64,000 nt of DNA. It comes from Acerihabitans arboris (lineage in GTDB: Bacteria; Pseudomonadota; Gammaproteobacteria; Enterobacterales; Enterobacteriaceae). A program made the position numbers and the translations under genes. Shown piece by piece: positions 52,929-63,822 of the stretch. The notes beneath the pieces were generated by a model that had not been told where the DNA came from, ran no database searches, and worked only from the letters and a program-made list of their open reading frames with translations. Position 1 is the first letter of the stretch. Each line of letters begins with the position of its first letter. The DNA lies in NCBI RefSeq assembly GCF_010131535.1, contig NZ_WUBS01000021.1:1-64000 (forward strand), in the 5' to 3' direction.

Positions 52929-53528
52929 AACGAGTCTCCGGTAACGGCCCGGCGGGGCGCAGTGTCGCCCGCCGCGCGTCGGTAAGATATCAGGCATTGT
53001 CATTTATTTCACGCCGGTGGACAAGGGCAAGGCGGGGAAGGTTGGCGCCGATATCTCTTTACCCGTCATCCGCGGCCATGATAACGCCGCTCCGGAATTG
53101 CGCGCCGGTTCCGTCTGTCGACGCGGCGCTGCCGGGCCTGCCGCGATGGCCGCATGGGGTAAACCGGCGCGGCGGCCGGTATTTGTCGGCACAACGCGCG
53201 AAATGCCGTATCGGACGCGTTTTCGCCCTGGTGATAATGTTAACGTCTTGCGCATAAAAATCGCCGGCCTCAATCATTTAGCGCGAGGAGACATGCCGAC
53301 AAAACAATTTCCCCCATTGGGCGAATTTTGCGCTGGAATTAGTGGCTGATTTATGGAAAATAGAATAGCCCTTTGAAAAGTAGGGGATAAGCTAAATTTT
53401 TTTTAATGAAATGTTGCGTTTCTGGTAGGCAAGCGTCTATCCGATCCCTATAATCTGCGCCACTTAAACAGGCCGGCATAACAACCCTTTAACCCGGCCT
53501 TCCATTGCTGTGTAACATAGAGGTCATA
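52929..53528. other. 600-bp gap between sseA and ndk
   Basis: No gene is supported. E. coli carries yfhM and pbpC between these genes; neither is present. The last part has a -10-like TATAAT at 53449-53454 that may start the ndk transcript, with no good -35. Longer open frames in 52997-53349 have no ribosome site or recognised similarity. Confidence 0.55.
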
Positions 53529-53960
53529 ATGTCGATAGAACGTACTTTATCCATCTTAAAACCCAATGCGGTGGCAAAGAATGCCATTGGCGCGATTTAT
53601 GCCCGTTTTGAAAGCGCCGGATTCACCCTGGTTGCAGCCAAGATGTTGCATCTTACCCGCGAACAGGCTGAAGGTTTTTATGCCGAGCACCAGGGCAAGC
53701 CTTTCTTTGATGGACTGGTGGGTTTTATGATCTCCGGACCGGTCATGGTCCAGGTACTGGAAAGCGAAAACGCCGTACACCGTCACCGGGACATCATGGG
53801 CGCCACCAATCCGGCCAACGCGCTGGCCGGCACCCTGCGCGCCGACTATGCGGACAGCTTCACCGAAAACGCGGTGCATGGTTCCGACTCCACTGAATCC
53901 GCCGCCCGGGAAATCGCCTATTTCTTCAGCGATAATGAAATTTGCCCGCGTACGCGCTAA
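53529..53960 (+). CDS. ndk: Nucleoside diphosphate kinase
   Basis: Ndk balances nucleoside triphosphates through a phosphohistidine. The 143-residue protein begins [20 protein letters not shown] and has the catalytic histidine in [20 protein letters not shown]. The start at 53529 follows AGAGG and matches E. coli in length. Confidence 0.97.
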   Translation: MSIERTLSILKPNAVAKNAIGAIYARFESAGFTLVAAKMLHLTREQAEGFYAEHQGKPFFDGLVGFMISGPVMVQVLESENAVHRHRDIMGATNPANALAGTLRADYADSFTENAVHGSDSTESAAREIAYFFSDNEICPRTR

Positions 53961-54040
53961 GCTGTGCCGCATTATCGATAAAAAAGCCGGGCTTACGCTT
54001 TTAAGCCGGGCGGCTCTGCGCTAAAATCTATTCCCAATGC

Positions 54041-54094
54041 GCCCCGGATGAGGAGTTGATGTGGAGTTAATCCACACTCGCCGGGGCTTTCTTT
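54041..54094 (+). terminator. Terminator between ndk and rlmN
   Basis: GCCCCGG (54041-54047) pairs with CCGGGGC (54081-54087), with an inner stem TGTGGA/TCCACA, followed by TTTCTTT. It lies 81 bp after the ndk stop and 46 bp before rlmN. Confidence 0.75.
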
Positions 54095-54139
54095 ATCTTT
54101 CCCGCGCCATAACGTGTAATAACGAGGCATTTTCGAATT

Positions 54140-55354
54140 ATGTCAGAGCAACTCATCACCGCGGCGCTGTCGGACGCATTGTCTGAAGCGCCCGCAACGG
54201 TGCCGTCAGCGTCGGCGGCCGGTGTCGTCCAAGCGTCCGTCCCTCAAAAACTGAACCTGCTGGACATGAATCGCCAGCAGATGCGGGAGTTCTTCGCCGG
54301 CCTGGGCGAAAAACCCTTCCGCGCCGATCAGGTCATGAAGTGGATGTATCATTACTGTTGCGATGATTTTGACCAGATGACCGACATCAACAAACATCTG
54401 CGCGCCAAATTAAAAGAGCTGACCGAAATCCGGCCGCCGGAAGTGGCGACCGAGCAGCGTTCCACCGACGGCACCATCAAATGGGCCATCAAGGTCGGCG
54501 ACCAGCAGGTGGAAACGGTGTACATCCCGGAAGACGATCGCGCTACCCTGTGCGTTTCTTCCCAGGTGGGCTGCGCCCTGCAATGTACCTTTTGTTCCAC
54601 CGGACAGCAGGGGTTCAACCGTAACCTGCGGGTGTCGGAAATTATCGGCCAGGTGTGGCTCGCCGCCAAAATCATCGGCGCCGTCGGCATTACCGGGCAG
54701 CGACCGATCACCAACGTGGTGATGATGGGCATGGGCGAACCGCTGCTCAACCTCAACAACGTGGTGCCGGCGATGGAAATCATGATGGATGACTTTGGCT
54801 TCGGCCTGTCCAAGCGTCGCGTGACGTTATCGACCTCGGGCGTGGTGCCGGCGCTGGATAAGCTCGCAGGCATGATCGACGTGGCGCTGGCCATCTCCCT
54901 GCATGCCCCCACGGACGCCATTCGTGATGAAATCGTGCCGATCAATAAAAAGTACAATATCGAAACCTTCCTCAGCTCGGTGCGGCGTTACCTGGATAAA
55001 TCCAATGCCAACCAGGGCCGGGTGACGGTGGAATACGTCATGCTGGACCATATCAACGACGGCACGGAACATGCCCATCAGCTGGCGGAATGCCTGAAAG
55101 ACACGCCGTGCAAGATTAACCTGATCCCGTGGAACCCCTTCCCCGGGGCGCCTTACGGCCGCAGTTCCAACAGCCGCATCGACCGTTTTTCGAAAGTGTT
55201 AATGGAATATGGCTTTACCACTATCGTGCGTAAGACCCGGGGCGATGATATCGACGCCGCCTGCGGCCAGCTGGCCGGCGATGTGATCGATCGCACCAAA
55301 AGAACGCTGCGCAAGCGCCTGGGCGGCGAGCCGATCGAGATAAAGGCCGTCTGA
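54140..55354 (+). CDS. rlmN: Dual-specificity 23S rRNA/tRNA (adenine-C2)-methyltransferase RlmN
   Basis: RlmN makes m2A at 23S rRNA A2503 and tRNA A37 by radical SAM chemistry. The 404-residue protein has the CxxxCxxC cluster motif in [20 protein letters not shown] and the second catalytic cysteine in [12 protein letters not shown]. It is 20 residues longer than E. coli owing to an Ala/Ser/Val-rich insert near residues 10-35. It precedes pilW and rodZ. Confidence 0.97.
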   Translation: MSEQLITAALSDALSEAPATVPSASAAGVVQASVPQKLNLLDMNRQQMREFFAGLGEKPFRADQVMKWMYHYCCDDFDQMTDINKHLRAKLKELTEIRPPEVATEQRSTDGTIKWAIKVGDQQVETVYIPEDDRATLCVSSQVGCALQCTFCSTGQQGFNRNLRVSEIIGQVWLAAKIIGAVGITGQRPITNVVMMGMGEPLLNLNNVVPAMEIMMDDFGFGLSKRRVTLSTSGVVPALDKLAGMIDVALAISLHAPTDAIRDEIVPINKKYNIETFLSSVRRYLDKSNANQGRVTVEYVMLDHINDGTEHAHQLAECLKDTPCKINLIPWNPFPGAPYGRSSNSRIDRFSKVLMEYGFTTIVRKTRGDDIDAACGQLAGDVIDRTKRTLRKRLGGEPIEIKAV

Positions 55355-55444
55355 CGGCGGGCCGCGGCCGCGGATAGTTTCCGGCCTGGCGCGCGGGCAT
55401 TGATAACAGCGCGGACGCTCACATTCAAGGATAAGGGAACAGGC

Positions 55445-56200
55445 ATGACGCTGAGTCGGTTAAGTGGGATAGCGGCAGTATTGGTGATTACATTATTGAA
55501 TGGATGCGCCGGCGAAAAACAGCCGACCGGGGCCTCCGCCCAGTCCGCGCAAACGCGCCTGCAGCTGGGTATGGAGTACCTGGCGGCCAATAACCTTGAC
55601 GCGGCGCGGCAAAATCTAGATAAGGCGGTAAAAGCGGCGCCGGGCGATTATCGTACGCAATTAGGCATGGCGCTGTACGAGCAACGGGTCGGTGAAAATG
55701 CCGCCGCCGGGAATCGCTACCGGCTGGCGCTGAAACTGGCGCCGCAAAACGCCACGGTTCTGAATAATTACGGTGCGTTTTTATGTGGTTTAGGGCAGTA
55801 TGTACCGGCGCAACAACAGTTTGCCGCCGCAGCGCAGGCGGCGGATTATGGTCTGGTTGCCGACAGCCTGGAAAACGCCGGTTATTGTTTTTATAAAGCC
55901 GGTCAAAAAGATGAAGCGCGGACGCTGCTCGGTCGCGCGCTAAAATACGATCCGGAAAAAGGCGTGGCTTTGCTGGCGGAAGCCGACCGGCAATTTAGTG
56001 AAGGGAAAGGCGACAAAGCACAACTATTATTGGATGTTTACCAGCATATTCTTCCGGCAAGCGCTGAAAGTTTATGGTTACAGATTCGTTTCGCTGCGTT
56101 AGCGGGACGCCAGAATGACGTACAACGTTATGGCGCACGGCTTGCGCGAAGTTTTCCACAATCTAAACAGTACCAGCAGTTCCTAGCTAATGAATACTGA
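55445..56200 (+). CDS. pilW: PilW/PilF-type TPR lipoprotein
   Basis: The 251-residue protein has a lipoprotein signal with lipobox LLNGC near residue 19 and about six TPR helices ([60 protein letters not shown]). It resembles PilF/PilW pilotins that help secretin assembly in type IV pilus systems. No pilus genes lie nearby, so a role with rodZ or elsewhere cannot be excluded. E. coli K-12 lacks this gene here. It overlaps rodZ by 11 bp. Confidence 0.85.
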   Translation: MTLSRLSGIAAVLVITLLNGCAGEKQPTGASAQSAQTRLQLGMEYLAANNLDAARQNLDKAVKAAPGDYRTQLGMALYEQRVGENAAAGNRYRLALKLAPQNATVLNNYGAFLCGLGQYVPAQQQFAAAAQAADYGLVADSLENAGYCFYKAGQKDEARTLLGRALKYDPEKGVALLAEADRQFSEGKGDKAQLLLDVYQHILPASAESLWLQIRFAALAGRQNDVQRYGARLARSFPQSKQYQQFLANEY

Positions 56201-57173
56201 AGCCCTCCAAGATCAAGCAGTATCAACGACGACAGGCGGACGCCTGCGTCAGGCCCGTGAACAAATGGGTTTGAGCCAGCAGGCCGTGGCGGAACGCCTG
56301 TGCCTGAAGGTGACTACCGTCAGGGAAATAGAAGAGGATAAAGCCAACCCCAACCTGGCTTCGACCTTTTTGCGCGGCTATATCCGCTCCTATGCCCGAT
56401 TGGTCCATGTTTCTGAGGAAGAACTCCTGCCGATGATGGCGAAACAGGCGCCGATCCGCGCCTCGAAGGTCGCTCCGATGCAGAGTTTTTCCCTTGGGAA
56501 AACCCGCAAGAAGCGGGACGGTTGGCTAATGGGGTTCACCTGGCTGATTTTATTCGTGGTCGTCGGCCTGACCGGCGCGTGGTGGTGGCAAAATCACCAG
56601 GCGCAGCAACGGGATATCACCGATATGGCCGATCAGTCCTCCAACCGGCTGGCGACGGGGGCGGATAGCGACAGTAATTCCGCCACCGCCCAGAACGGCG
56701 GCGATAATCCGTCGACGGACGAGGTGGGGCAACCTCCCGCCGATCAGCCGGCGGATGGCGATTCCCATTCCGTTCCCCTCAATACGTCGCAGAACGCGGC
56801 ACAGCCGGGCACGCCAACCGCACCGCAGGGTGCGGCCGTACCGGCTCCTAATACCGCGGCGACGCCGGCGCCCGATCCCGCGCCGGTGGATCGGCAGGCT
56901 GCCGCCGCGCAGTCCGACACCTCCGCCGGTGGCGGACTGGTGATGAATTTTACCGCGGATTGCTGGCTGGAAGTCTCCGATGCCAGCGGCAAGAAGCTGT
57001 TCAGCGGCACGCAGCGCAGCGGCGGCAAGCTGAACCTGGTGGGCCAGGCACCCTATAAATTGAAAATCGGCGCCCCGGCGGCGGTACAAATTGAGTTCCA
57101 GGGCAAGCCGGTTGATCTTAGCCGTTATGTCAGGTCAAACCAGGTTGCCCGATTTACAATAGCGGCTAACTAA
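56190..57173 (+). CDS. rodZ: Cytoskeletal protein RodZ
   Basis: RodZ links MreB to the membrane for rod-shape growth. The 327-residue protein has a cytoplasmic helix-turn-helix domain ([20 protein letters not shown]; about 18-85), one membrane segment (about 112-132, [20 protein letters not shown]), a Pro/Ala/Ser-rich periplasmic linker of about 110 residues and a C-terminal beta domain ([20 protein letters not shown]). The linker is low in complexity. Confidence 0.95.
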   Translation: MNTEALQDQAVSTTTGGRLRQAREQMGLSQQAVAERLCLKVTTVREIEEDKANPNLASTFLRGYIRSYARLVHVSEEELLPMMAKQAPIRASKVAPMQSFSLGKTRKKRDGWLMGFTWLILFVVVGLTGAWWWQNHQAQQRDITDMADQSSNRLATGADSDSNSATAQNGGDNPSTDEVGQPPADQPADGDSHSVPLNTSQNAAQPGTPTAPQGAAVPAPNTAATPAPDPAPVDRQAAAAQSDTSAGGGLVMNFTADCWLEVSDASGKKLFSGTQRSGGKLNLVGQAPYKLKIGAPAAVQIEFQGKPVDLSRYVRSNQVARFTIAAN

Positions 57174-57204
57174 GCTTCTGTTCGGCAATTATGGAGAAAA
57201 CATA

Positions 57205-58326
57205 ATGCATAATAAAGCACCCATTAACCGCCGTAAATCAACACGGATTAACGTTGGTAACGTGCCCATCGGCGACGGTGCGCCTATTGCCGTGCAGTCG
57301 ATGACCAACACCCGCACCACCGACGTGGATGCCACGGTAAAACAAATCCAGGCGCTTGAGCGCGTGGGTGTCGACATCGTCCGCGTTTCCGTGCCCACCA
57401 TGGATGCGGCCGAGGCTTTCCGGCTTATCAAGCAGCGGGTCAATGTCCCCCTGGTGGCCGATATCCATTTTGATTATCGCATCGCGCTGAAAGTGGCCGA
57501 GTACGGTGTCGATTGCCTGCGAATCAATCCCGGCAATATAGGCAGCGAGGCGCGCATTCGCTCGGTGGTTGACTGCGCCCGCGATAATAATATCCCGATA
57601 CGCATCGGCGTCAACGCCGGGTCCCTTGAGCGCGATATCCAGGAAAAATACGGCGAACCCACGCCCGAGGCCCTGCTGGAATCGGCCATGCGCCACGTGG
57701 ATATCCTGGAAAAACTCAATTTCGACCAGTTCAAGGTAAGCGTCAAGGCGTCCGACGTTTTCCTGGCGGTGCAGTCCTACCGCCTGCTGGCCGCGCGCAT
57801 CGATCAGCCCCTGCATCTGGGCATTACCGAAGCGGGCGGCATGCGCAGCGGATCGGTGAAATCCGCCATCGGCCTCGGCATGCTGCTCAGCGAAGGCATC
57901 GGCGATACCCTGCGTATTTCGCTGGCGGCGGACCCGGTCGAGGAAGTGAAGGTTGGGTTTGATATCCTTAAGTCGCTGCGGATCCGCGCGCGCGGCATTA
58001 ACTTCATCGCCTGCCCGACCTGTTCGCGGCAGGAGTTTGACGTGATCGGCACCGTCAACGCCCTCGAGCAACGCCTGGAGGACATTGTCACGCCGATGGA
58101 TATCTCGATCATCGGCTGTGTGGTCAATGGACCCGGGGAAGCATTGGTGTCCACCATCGGGGTTACCGGCGGCCATAACAAGAGCGGTTTTTATGAAGAC
58201 GGCGTGCGTCAGCGCGATCGTTTTGATAACGAGCAGATGATCGATCAGCTCGAGGCCAAAATTCGCGCTAAAGCGGCAATGCTTGATGAAAGCAATCGCA
58301 TTACCGTTAATTTGATTGATAAGTAA
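57205..58326 (+). CDS. ispG: 4-hydroxy-3-methylbut-2-en-1-yl diphosphate synthase
   Basis: IspG reduces MEcPP to HMBPP in the MEP isoprenoid pathway, using a [4Fe-4S] cluster. The 373-residue protein has the TIM-barrel start [20 protein letters not shown], and cluster cysteines in [14 protein letters not shown] and [15 protein letters not shown]. Length is close to E. coli (372). As a Fe-S enzyme it depends on cluster assembly, which here must be supplied outside the isc locus. Confidence 0.97.
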   Translation: MHNKAPINRRKSTRINVGNVPIGDGAPIAVQSMTNTRTTDVDATVKQIQALERVGVDIVRVSVPTMDAAEAFRLIKQRVNVPLVADIHFDYRIALKVAEYGVDCLRINPGNIGSEARIRSVVDCARDNNIPIRIGVNAGSLERDIQEKYGEPTPEALLESAMRHVDILEKLNFDQFKVSVKASDVFLAVQSYRLLAARIDQPLHLGITEAGGMRSGSVKSAIGLGMLLSEGIGDTLRISLAADPVEEVKVGFDILKSLRIRARGINFIACPTCSRQEFDVIGTVNALEQRLEDIVTPMDISIIGCVVNGPGEALVSTIGVTGGHNKSGFYEDGVRQRDRFDNEQMIDQLEAKIRAKAAMLDESNRITVNLIDK

Positions 58327-58350
58327 TTAAAAAAACCGAAGAGAATAGAC

Positions 58351-59625
58351 ATGGCAAAGAACATCCAGGCCATTCGCGGCATGAACGACTATTTGCCGGA
58401 AGATACGGCTGTCTGGCAGCGCATTGAAGGCACGCTCAAGAGCGTACTGGCCGGATACGGGTATAGTGAAATTCGCCTGCCCATCGTTGAGCAGACGCCT
58501 CTATTCAAGCGCGCCATCGGCGAAGTCACCGATGTCGTGGAAAAAGAAATGTACACCTTCGACGATCGCAACGGCGAAAGCCTGACGCTGCGCCCTGAAG
58601 GCACGGCGGGCTGCGTGCGCGCCGGCATCGAGCACGGCCTGCTTTACAACCAGGAACAGCGGTTGTGGTATATTGGCCCCATGTTCCGCTACGAGCGCCC
58701 GCAAAAAGGCCGCTATCGCCAGTTCCACCAACTGGGCGCCGAGGTGTTCGGCCTGGCGGGACCGGATATCGACGCGGAGCTGATTCTACTGACCGCGCGC
58801 TGGTGGCGGGCGCTGGGCATCGACGGGCATGTGGCGCTGGAACTCAATTCCATCGGATCGCTCGAGGCGCGCGCGCGTTATCGTGACGCGCTGGTGGCCT
58901 TCCTCGGGCAGCATCAGGATGCGCTGGACGACGATTGCCGCCGCCGCATGCATACCAATCCGCTGCGCGTCCTGGACACCAAAAATGCCGGTATCCAGCT
59001 GTTGCTGAACGATGCGCCGGTGTTGACCGATTACCTTGATGATGAATCACGTGAACACTTTGACGGCCTGTGTGAACTTTTAGCGCAAGCCGGTATCCCA
59101 TATACGGTTAATCCGCGTTTAGTGCGCGGCCTGGATTATTACAACCGTACCGTCTTTGAATGGGTCACCACCAGCCTCGGCTCGCAGGGCACCGTATGTG
59201 CCGGCGGCCGTTACGACGGATTGGTGGAGCAGCTGGGCGGTCGCGCCACGCCGGCGGTCGGATTCGCCATGGGGCTGGAGCGCCTGGTGCTGCTGGTGCA
59301 GGAGGTGAATGCGCAGTTCAGGGCCAGGGCGGTGGTGGATGTTTACCTCATCTCCTCGGGCAAAGGGACCCAGGGCGCGGCAATGGCCCTGGCGGAGCAG
59401 ATCCGCGACGCGATGCCCGACCTGCGGTTAATGACCAACTACGGCGGCGGTAATTTCAAGAAGCAGTTCGGCCGGGCCGACAAATGGGGCGCGCGCCTGG
59501 CCCTGGTTCTCGGCGAGGACGAAATTGCCACGCATCGGGTGGTGATGAAGCATCTGGCCACGGGCGACCAGGAAACGCTGGCGCAAAGCGATGTCGCGGC
59601 GCGCCTGGCATCGATATTAGGTTAA
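58351..59625 (+). CDS. hisS: Histidyl-tRNA synthetase
   Basis: HisS charges tRNA-His. The 424-residue class II enzyme has motif 1 (about residue 40), motif 2 ([20 protein letters not shown]), the HisA signatures [14 protein letters not shown] and [14 protein letters not shown], motif 3 GFAMGLERL, and a C-terminal anticodon-binding domain. Length equals E. coli. It is followed 13 bp later by yfgM. Confidence 0.98.
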   Translation: MAKNIQAIRGMNDYLPEDTAVWQRIEGTLKSVLAGYGYSEIRLPIVEQTPLFKRAIGEVTDVVEKEMYTFDDRNGESLTLRPEGTAGCVRAGIEHGLLYNQEQRLWYIGPMFRYERPQKGRYRQFHQLGAEVFGLAGPDIDAELILLTARWWRALGIDGHVALELNSIGSLEARARYRDALVAFLGQHQDALDDDCRRRMHTNPLRVLDTKNAGIQLLLNDAPVLTDYLDDESREHFDGLCELLAQAGIPYTVNPRLVRGLDYYNRTVFEWVTTSLGSQGTVCAGGRYDGLVEQLGGRATPAVGFAMGLERLVLLVQEVNAQFRARAVVDVYLISSGKGTQGAAMALAEQIRDAMPDLRLMTNYGGGNFKKQFGRADKWGARLALVLGEDEIATHRVVMKHLATGDQETLAQSDVAARLASILG

Positions 59626-59638
59626 GGAGAAGGACCAC

Positions 59639-60262
59639 GTGGAAGTCTACAGCTCGGAAAACGAACAGCGCGAAGCGCTCGGTCGGTTCTTTGCGGATAA
59701 CGGTAAAGCGCTGATCATCGGCGTGGTTATCGGTATCGCCGCGTTGGTGGGCTGGCGTTATTGGCATAACCATCAAAACGACGCCATGATGGCCTCGTCG
59801 GCGTCATGGCAACAGGTAAATACGGCGCTGACCCGCGACGCCCCGCAGCCGGCCGTTGACGCCGCGCAGAAGTTTGCCGACGTGAACGATAATAATTATG
59901 GCGCCCTGACCTCCATGGATCTGGCGCGTTTTTATGTGGATAACGGTAATTTTGCCGCGGCCCAGAAGCAACTGGAGAAAGCGCTGACCCAGACCAGGGA
60001 AGAAAACCTCCAGGCGCTGATCAACATTCGCCTGGCGCGCGTCCAGATAGAGGCGAAAAACGTCGACGGCGCGCTCAAGACGCTGGAAAAAGATACGCAT
60101 GCCGGCTGGTCGGCATTAGTGGAAGATGCCCGTGGCGACGCGCAGGTCATCAAAGGCAATAATCAAGCGGCGCGTGAAGCGTACGATAAAGCGCTTAAAG
60201 CGAACCCGCCTCAGGCATTACAAGCCTTGTTGCGCATGAAACTGAATAACCTGTCCAGCTAA
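59639..60262 (+). CDS. yfgM: YfgM, SecYEG-associated TPR membrane protein
   Basis: The 207-residue protein has a short cytoplasmic N-terminus, one membrane segment (about 24-42, ALIIGVVIGIAALVGWRYW) and TPR-like helices (YGALTSMDLARFYVDNGNFA). In E. coli YfgM binds PpiD and the SecYEG translocon, and restrains the Rcs response. The start is GTG at 59639, with AAGGAGAAGG upstream. It sits between hisS and bamB, as in E. coli. Confidence 0.93.
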   Translation: MEVYSSENEQREALGRFFADNGKALIIGVVIGIAALVGWRYWHNHQNDAMMASSASWQQVNTALTRDAPQPAVDAAQKFADVNDNNYGALTSMDLARFYVDNGNFAAAQKQLEKALTQTREENLQALINIRLARVQIEAKNVDGALKTLEKDTHAGWSALVEDARGDAQVIKGNNQAAREAYDKALKANPPQALQALLRMKLNNLSS

Positions 60263-60272
60263 GAGGGACCCC

Positions 60273-61454
60273 ATGCAATTGCGTAAAACATTTTTCGTAG
60301 GTCTGATTTCCGTTGCCTTGCTCGGCGGCTGTTCATGGTTTAGCGGTGAAGAAGACGTGGTGACCATGTCCCCGCTGCCCAAAGTGGAAAATCAGTTTCA
60401 GCCTACACAGGTATGGAACCGCTCGGTCGGTAACGGCACCGGCGAGTTTTACTCCAACCTGCGTCCCGCCTGGCAGGATAACCGCGCATTCGCCGCGGAT
60501 CGCCACGGTATCGTAAAAGCCTTGGATATTGATACCGGCAAGGAAATCTGGTCGGTGGACCTGTCTGAAAAGACCGGCTTCCTGTCGCGTAACCTTCCGG
60601 CGCTGTTATCCGGTGGCCTGGCCGTTGCCAACGGCCATGTTTTCGTCGGCAGCGAAAAGGCCCAGATCTATGCGCTGAACGCCGAGGACGGCACCGTAGC
60701 CTGGCAGTCCAAGGTCGCGGGCGAAGCACTGTCGACGCCGGTGGTCAGCGACGGCCTGGTGCTGGTGCATACCAGCAACGGCATGCTGCAAGGGCTTAAT
60801 GAAACCGACGGCGCGGTGAAGTGGACCGTCAACCTGGATATGCCGCCGCTGACCCTGCGCGGCGAATCGGCGCCCACCCCGGCGTTTGGCGCGGCCATCG
60901 TCGGCGGCGACAACGGGCGGGTGAGCGCGGTCATGATGGCCCAGGGCCAGCTGATTTGGCAACAGCGCATCTCGCAGCCCAGCGGCGCGACGGAAATTGC
61001 GCGCCTCGGCGATGTCAACATGACGCCGGTGGTGGCCAATAACGTGGTCTATGCCCTGGCCTATAACGGCAACCTGGCGGCGTTGGATCTGCGTTCCGGG
61101 CAAATTATCTGGAAGCGCGAAATCGGTTCGGTCAACGATCTTATCGTCGAGGGCGGCCGCATTTACCTGGTCGATCAGGACGATCGCCTGATTGCGCTTG
61201 ATACCCAGGGGGGCGTTACCCTGTGGCGTCAGAGCGAACTGCTGCACCGCAACCTGACGTCGCCGGTCCTGTTCGCCGGCTATATGGTGGTGGGCGATTC
61301 CGAGGGGTATCTGCACTGGATCAATACTGACGACGGACGCTTTGTCGCCCAGCAAAAGGTGGATAGCTCAGGTCTGCAAAGCAACCCGGTAGTCGCCGGC
61401 GGCAAATTACTGGTGCAGGCCAATAACGGCGAGGTGTACGCCTTTACCCGCTAA
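60273..61454 (+). CDS. bamB: Outer-membrane assembly lipoprotein BamB
   Basis: BamB is the beta-propeller lipoprotein of the BAM complex. The 393-residue protein has a lipobox LLGGC at about residues 17-21 and repeating PQQ-like blades (GIVKALDIDTGKEIWSVDLS; AQIYALNAEDGTVAWQSKVA; GNLAALDLRSGQIIWKREIG). Length is close to E. coli (392). It follows yfgM by 10 bp and ends before a strong terminator. Confidence 0.97.
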   Translation: MQLRKTFFVGLISVALLGGCSWFSGEEDVVTMSPLPKVENQFQPTQVWNRSVGNGTGEFYSNLRPAWQDNRAFAADRHGIVKALDIDTGKEIWSVDLSEKTGFLSRNLPALLSGGLAVANGHVFVGSEKAQIYALNAEDGTVAWQSKVAGEALSTPVVSDGLVLVHTSNGMLQGLNETDGAVKWTVNLDMPPLTLRGESAPTPAFGAAIVGGDNGRVSAVMMAQGQLIWQQRISQPSGATEIARLGDVNMTPVVANNVVYALAYNGNLAALDLRSGQIIWKREIGSVNDLIVEGGRIYLVDQDDRLIALDTQGGVTLWRQSELLHRNLTSPVLFAGYMVVGDSEGYLHWINTDDGRFVAQQKVDSSGLQSNPVVAGGKLLVQANNGEVYAFTR

Positions 61455-61501
61455 TGCTTGTGCCTATATCCGGCGCTGATGATGTCGGCGCGCGGGTCAT
61501 T

Positions 61502-61536
61502 AACGGCTCCTGACATGTTCAGGAGCCGTTTTGTCT
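61502..61536 (+). terminator. Terminator after bamB
   Basis: AACGGCTCCTGA (61502-61513) pairs with TCAGGAGCCGTT (61519-61530), a 12-bp perfect stem, followed by TTGTCTT. It separates bamB from der. Confidence 0.82.
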
Positions 61537-61594
61537 TATATAATCAGTCTTGTTAAGTGCTGAATTAGTATAATTACCTCATGAGGTTGTAACA

Positions 61595-63073
61595 ATGATA
61601 CCTGTCGTCGCGCTGGTCGGGCGCCCGAATGTAGGAAAATCCACCCTGTTTAATCGGTTAACGCATACTCGCGATGCGTTGGTGGCGGATTTTCCGGGGC
61701 TGACGCGTGACCGCAAGTATGGTCGTGCAGAATGGGAAGGCCATGAATATATTGTCGTTGATACCGGCGGTATCGACGGCACCGAGGACGGAGTGGAAAC
61801 CCGTATGGCCGGGCAGTCGCTGGTGGCGATTGAGGAAGCGGATATCGTGCTGTTCCTGGTTGACGGCCGCGCGGGTTTGATGGCGGCCGACCAGGGCATT
61901 GCCAAGCATCTGCGCAGCCGCCGGAAAACCACGGTAGTGGTGGCCAATAAAACCGACGGCATCGACGCCGAAAGCGCCGTGGGCGATTTTTATTCCCTCG
62001 GCCTGGGCGAGGTCTTCGCCATTGCCGCCTCCCATGGGCGTGGCGTCAATGCCCTGATGGAGCAGGTCATGACGCCGCTGGTTGAAGACGAGGTAGTGGC
62101 GGAACCCATCGAATATCCCGGTATGGAACCCTGGACGGAAGAAGACGAGGACGACTACCAAATCCCCCAAGAGGAGGAAGAAGAGTTCGACCCGCAGTCC
62201 CTGCCGATCAAACTGGCCATCGTCGGACGTCCCAACGTCGGTAAATCCACCCTGACCAACCGTATCCTGGGTGAAGACCGCGTAGTGGTCTACGATATGC
62301 CGGGCACCACCCGCGACAGTATTTATATCCCCATGGTGCGCGACGAGCGTGAATATATCCTGATCGATACCGCCGGCGTGCGCAAGCGCGGCAAGATTAC
62401 CGAGACGGTCGAGAAGTTTTCGGTGATCAAGACCCTGCAGGCCATCGAGGACGCCAACGTCGTGCTGCTGATTATCGATGCCCGCGAGGGGATTTCGGAT
62501 CAGGATCTGTCGCTGCTGGGTTTTATCCTTAACAGCGGGCGATCGCTGGTGATCGCGGTCAATAAATGGGACGGGCTGACGGAGGAAATCAAGGACGAAG
62601 TCAAGGAGACCCTGGATATGCGCCTGGGCTTTATCGATTTTGCCCGCGTGCACTTTATCTCCGCCCTGCATGGCAGCGGCGTGGGTAACCTGTTCGAATC
62701 GGTTAACGAAGCCTATCGTTGCTCCACCAAGCGCATCAGCACCGCGATGCTGACCAAGATCATGCAAATGGCGGTGGAAGAGCATCAGCCGCCGCTGGTG
62801 CGCGGACGCCGCGTGAAACCTAAATATGCCCATGCCGGCGGCTATAACCCGCCTATCGTGGTGATCCACGGCACCCAGGTGAAAAACCTGCCCGATTCCT
62901 ACAAACGCTACCTGATGAACTATTTCCGCCGCTCGCTGCAAATCATGGGCACGCCGATCCGCATCCAGTTCAATGAAGGGGAAAACCCGTTCGCCGGCAA
63001 GCACAACAAACTGACGCCGAACCAGATGCGGAAACGCAAGCGTTTGATCAGTCATATTAAAAAAGGTAAATAA
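61595..63073 (+). CDS. der: GTPase Der (EngA)
   Basis: Der carries two GTPase domains and acts in 50S assembly. The 492-residue protein has G1 motifs GRPNVGKST at about residues 9 and 212, [11 protein letters not shown] and [13 protein letters not shown] as G3, an acidic linker ([16 protein letters not shown]) and a C-terminal KH-like domain ending [14 protein letters not shown]. Length is close to E. coli (490). Confidence 0.98.
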   Translation: MIPVVALVGRPNVGKSTLFNRLTHTRDALVADFPGLTRDRKYGRAEWEGHEYIVVDTGGIDGTEDGVETRMAGQSLVAIEEADIVLFLVDGRAGLMAADQGIAKHLRSRRKTTVVVANKTDGIDAESAVGDFYSLGLGEVFAIAASHGRGVNALMEQVMTPLVEDEVVAEPIEYPGMEPWTEEDEDDYQIPQEEEEEFDPQSLPIKLAIVGRPNVGKSTLTNRILGEDRVVVYDMPGTTRDSIYIPMVRDEREYILIDTAGVRKRGKITETVEKFSVIKTLQAIEDANVVLLIIDAREGISDQDLSLLGFILNSGRSLVIAVNKWDGLTEEIKDEVKETLDMRLGFIDFARVHFISALHGSGVGNLFESVNEAYRCSTKRISTAMLTKIMQMAVEEHQPPLVRGRRVKPKYAHAGGYNPPIVVIHGTQVKNLPDSYKRYLMNYFRRSLQIMGTPIRIQFNEGENPFAGKHNKLTPNQMRKRKRLISHIKKGK

Positions 63074-63149
63074 ACCTGCCGCCCCGGCCGGCGACGCTCG
63101 GCCGGGCGCGATGCCAGGCAGGTTTACCTCGGGCTACCGGGAGGAAATG

Positions 63150-63371
63150 ATGGAATCGCCGTGTCCGGTATGCGCAAGGCCGATGGCGGCCGACGGGGAA
63201 GCCTTGCGTTGTGAACATTGCCGACGCCGCTATCAACCGCAGGCGCTTTGTCCGGACTGCGGGCAGCCCCTGGCCGTGCTGAAGGCCTGCGGCGCGGTGG
63301 ACTACTTCTGCTTCCATGGCGACGGCCTGGTGTCCAGAAAACGCATCGACTGGCGCTACTCAGCGCTTTGA
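63150..63371 (+). CDS. yfgJ: YfgJ-type zinc-ribbon protein
   Basis: The 73-residue protein has four CxxC-type pairs: CPVC near residue 5, CEHC near 20, CPDC near 34, and a final VLKACGAVDYFCFHGDGLVS, matching the YfgJ (DUF1407) family. It should bind two zinc ions; its partner is unknown. Of the tandem ATGs, 63150 is better spaced from GGGAGG than 63147. It follows der, as in E. coli. Confidence 0.9.
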   Translation: MESPCPVCARPMAADGEALRCEHCRRRYQPQALCPDCGQPLAVLKACGAVDYFCFHGDGLVSRKRIDWRYSAL

Positions 63372-63709
63372 AAGGTGCCTTTTTTCCATAAAATTTCCAA
63401 TTCCGGCGGCGCGCTGCTTTCCGGCACCACGATCTCGGCCTGCGTGGCCTGCGGCCCGCCTTCCGGGTGGCCGACTATCAGGATGCGGTAAAACCGCTGA
63501 TCGCCGCTGCCGGGTGTTCGGGTTTGCCCGGCGTGCTGCGCCAGCAGCGCCATACGGCTGACCAGATGACACAGATGCTCGCGCTGCGCCGCCGAGAGGT
63601 CGCACAGGGCAAAACGCTGCTGGGCGGCAAGCTTTGGGATATACGCCAAACCCCCCTCCCGCGACAATTCAATCACCGCATGCTCGTTTAACAAAGATAA
63701 CAGGTCCAT
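63356..63709 (-). CDS. Emfourin-like protealysin inhibitor
   Basis: The 117-residue protein resembles emfourin, the inhibitor encoded beside protealysin in Serratia: GGLAYIPKLAAQQRFALCDL, QREHLCHLVSRMA, GDQRFYRILIV and VPESSAPPELEILWKKGTF. It has no signal peptide, fitting a cytoplasmic inhibitor. It lies just downstream of an M4 metalloprotease gene on the same strand, the known two-gene order. GGGAG precedes the ATG. Its 3' end overlaps yfgJ by 16 bp. Confidence 0.75.
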   Translation of the reverse strand: MDLLSLLNEHAVIELSREGGLAYIPKLAAQQRFALCDLSAAQREHLCHLVSRMALLAQHAGQTRTPGSGDQRFYRILIVGHPEGGPQATQAEIVVPESSAPPELEILWKKGTFQSAE

Positions 63710-63822
63710 CAGGCTTCTCCCGGCATTATGCCAACGCCTTTTCTCACCGAACTATACGCAACCATACCCTAAGCCGCCCCACGCCGCCGGCCGCTGCCTT
63801 TCACCGGCGATCGACGGTTGCC

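Noticed and set aside
53017..53349. 110-residue ORF between sseA and ndk
   Set aside because: No ribosome site, no recognised motif, and composition typical of a random GC-rich frame.
61658..63055. 465-residue frame antisense to der
   Set aside because: Shadow of the der coding frame with no independent support.
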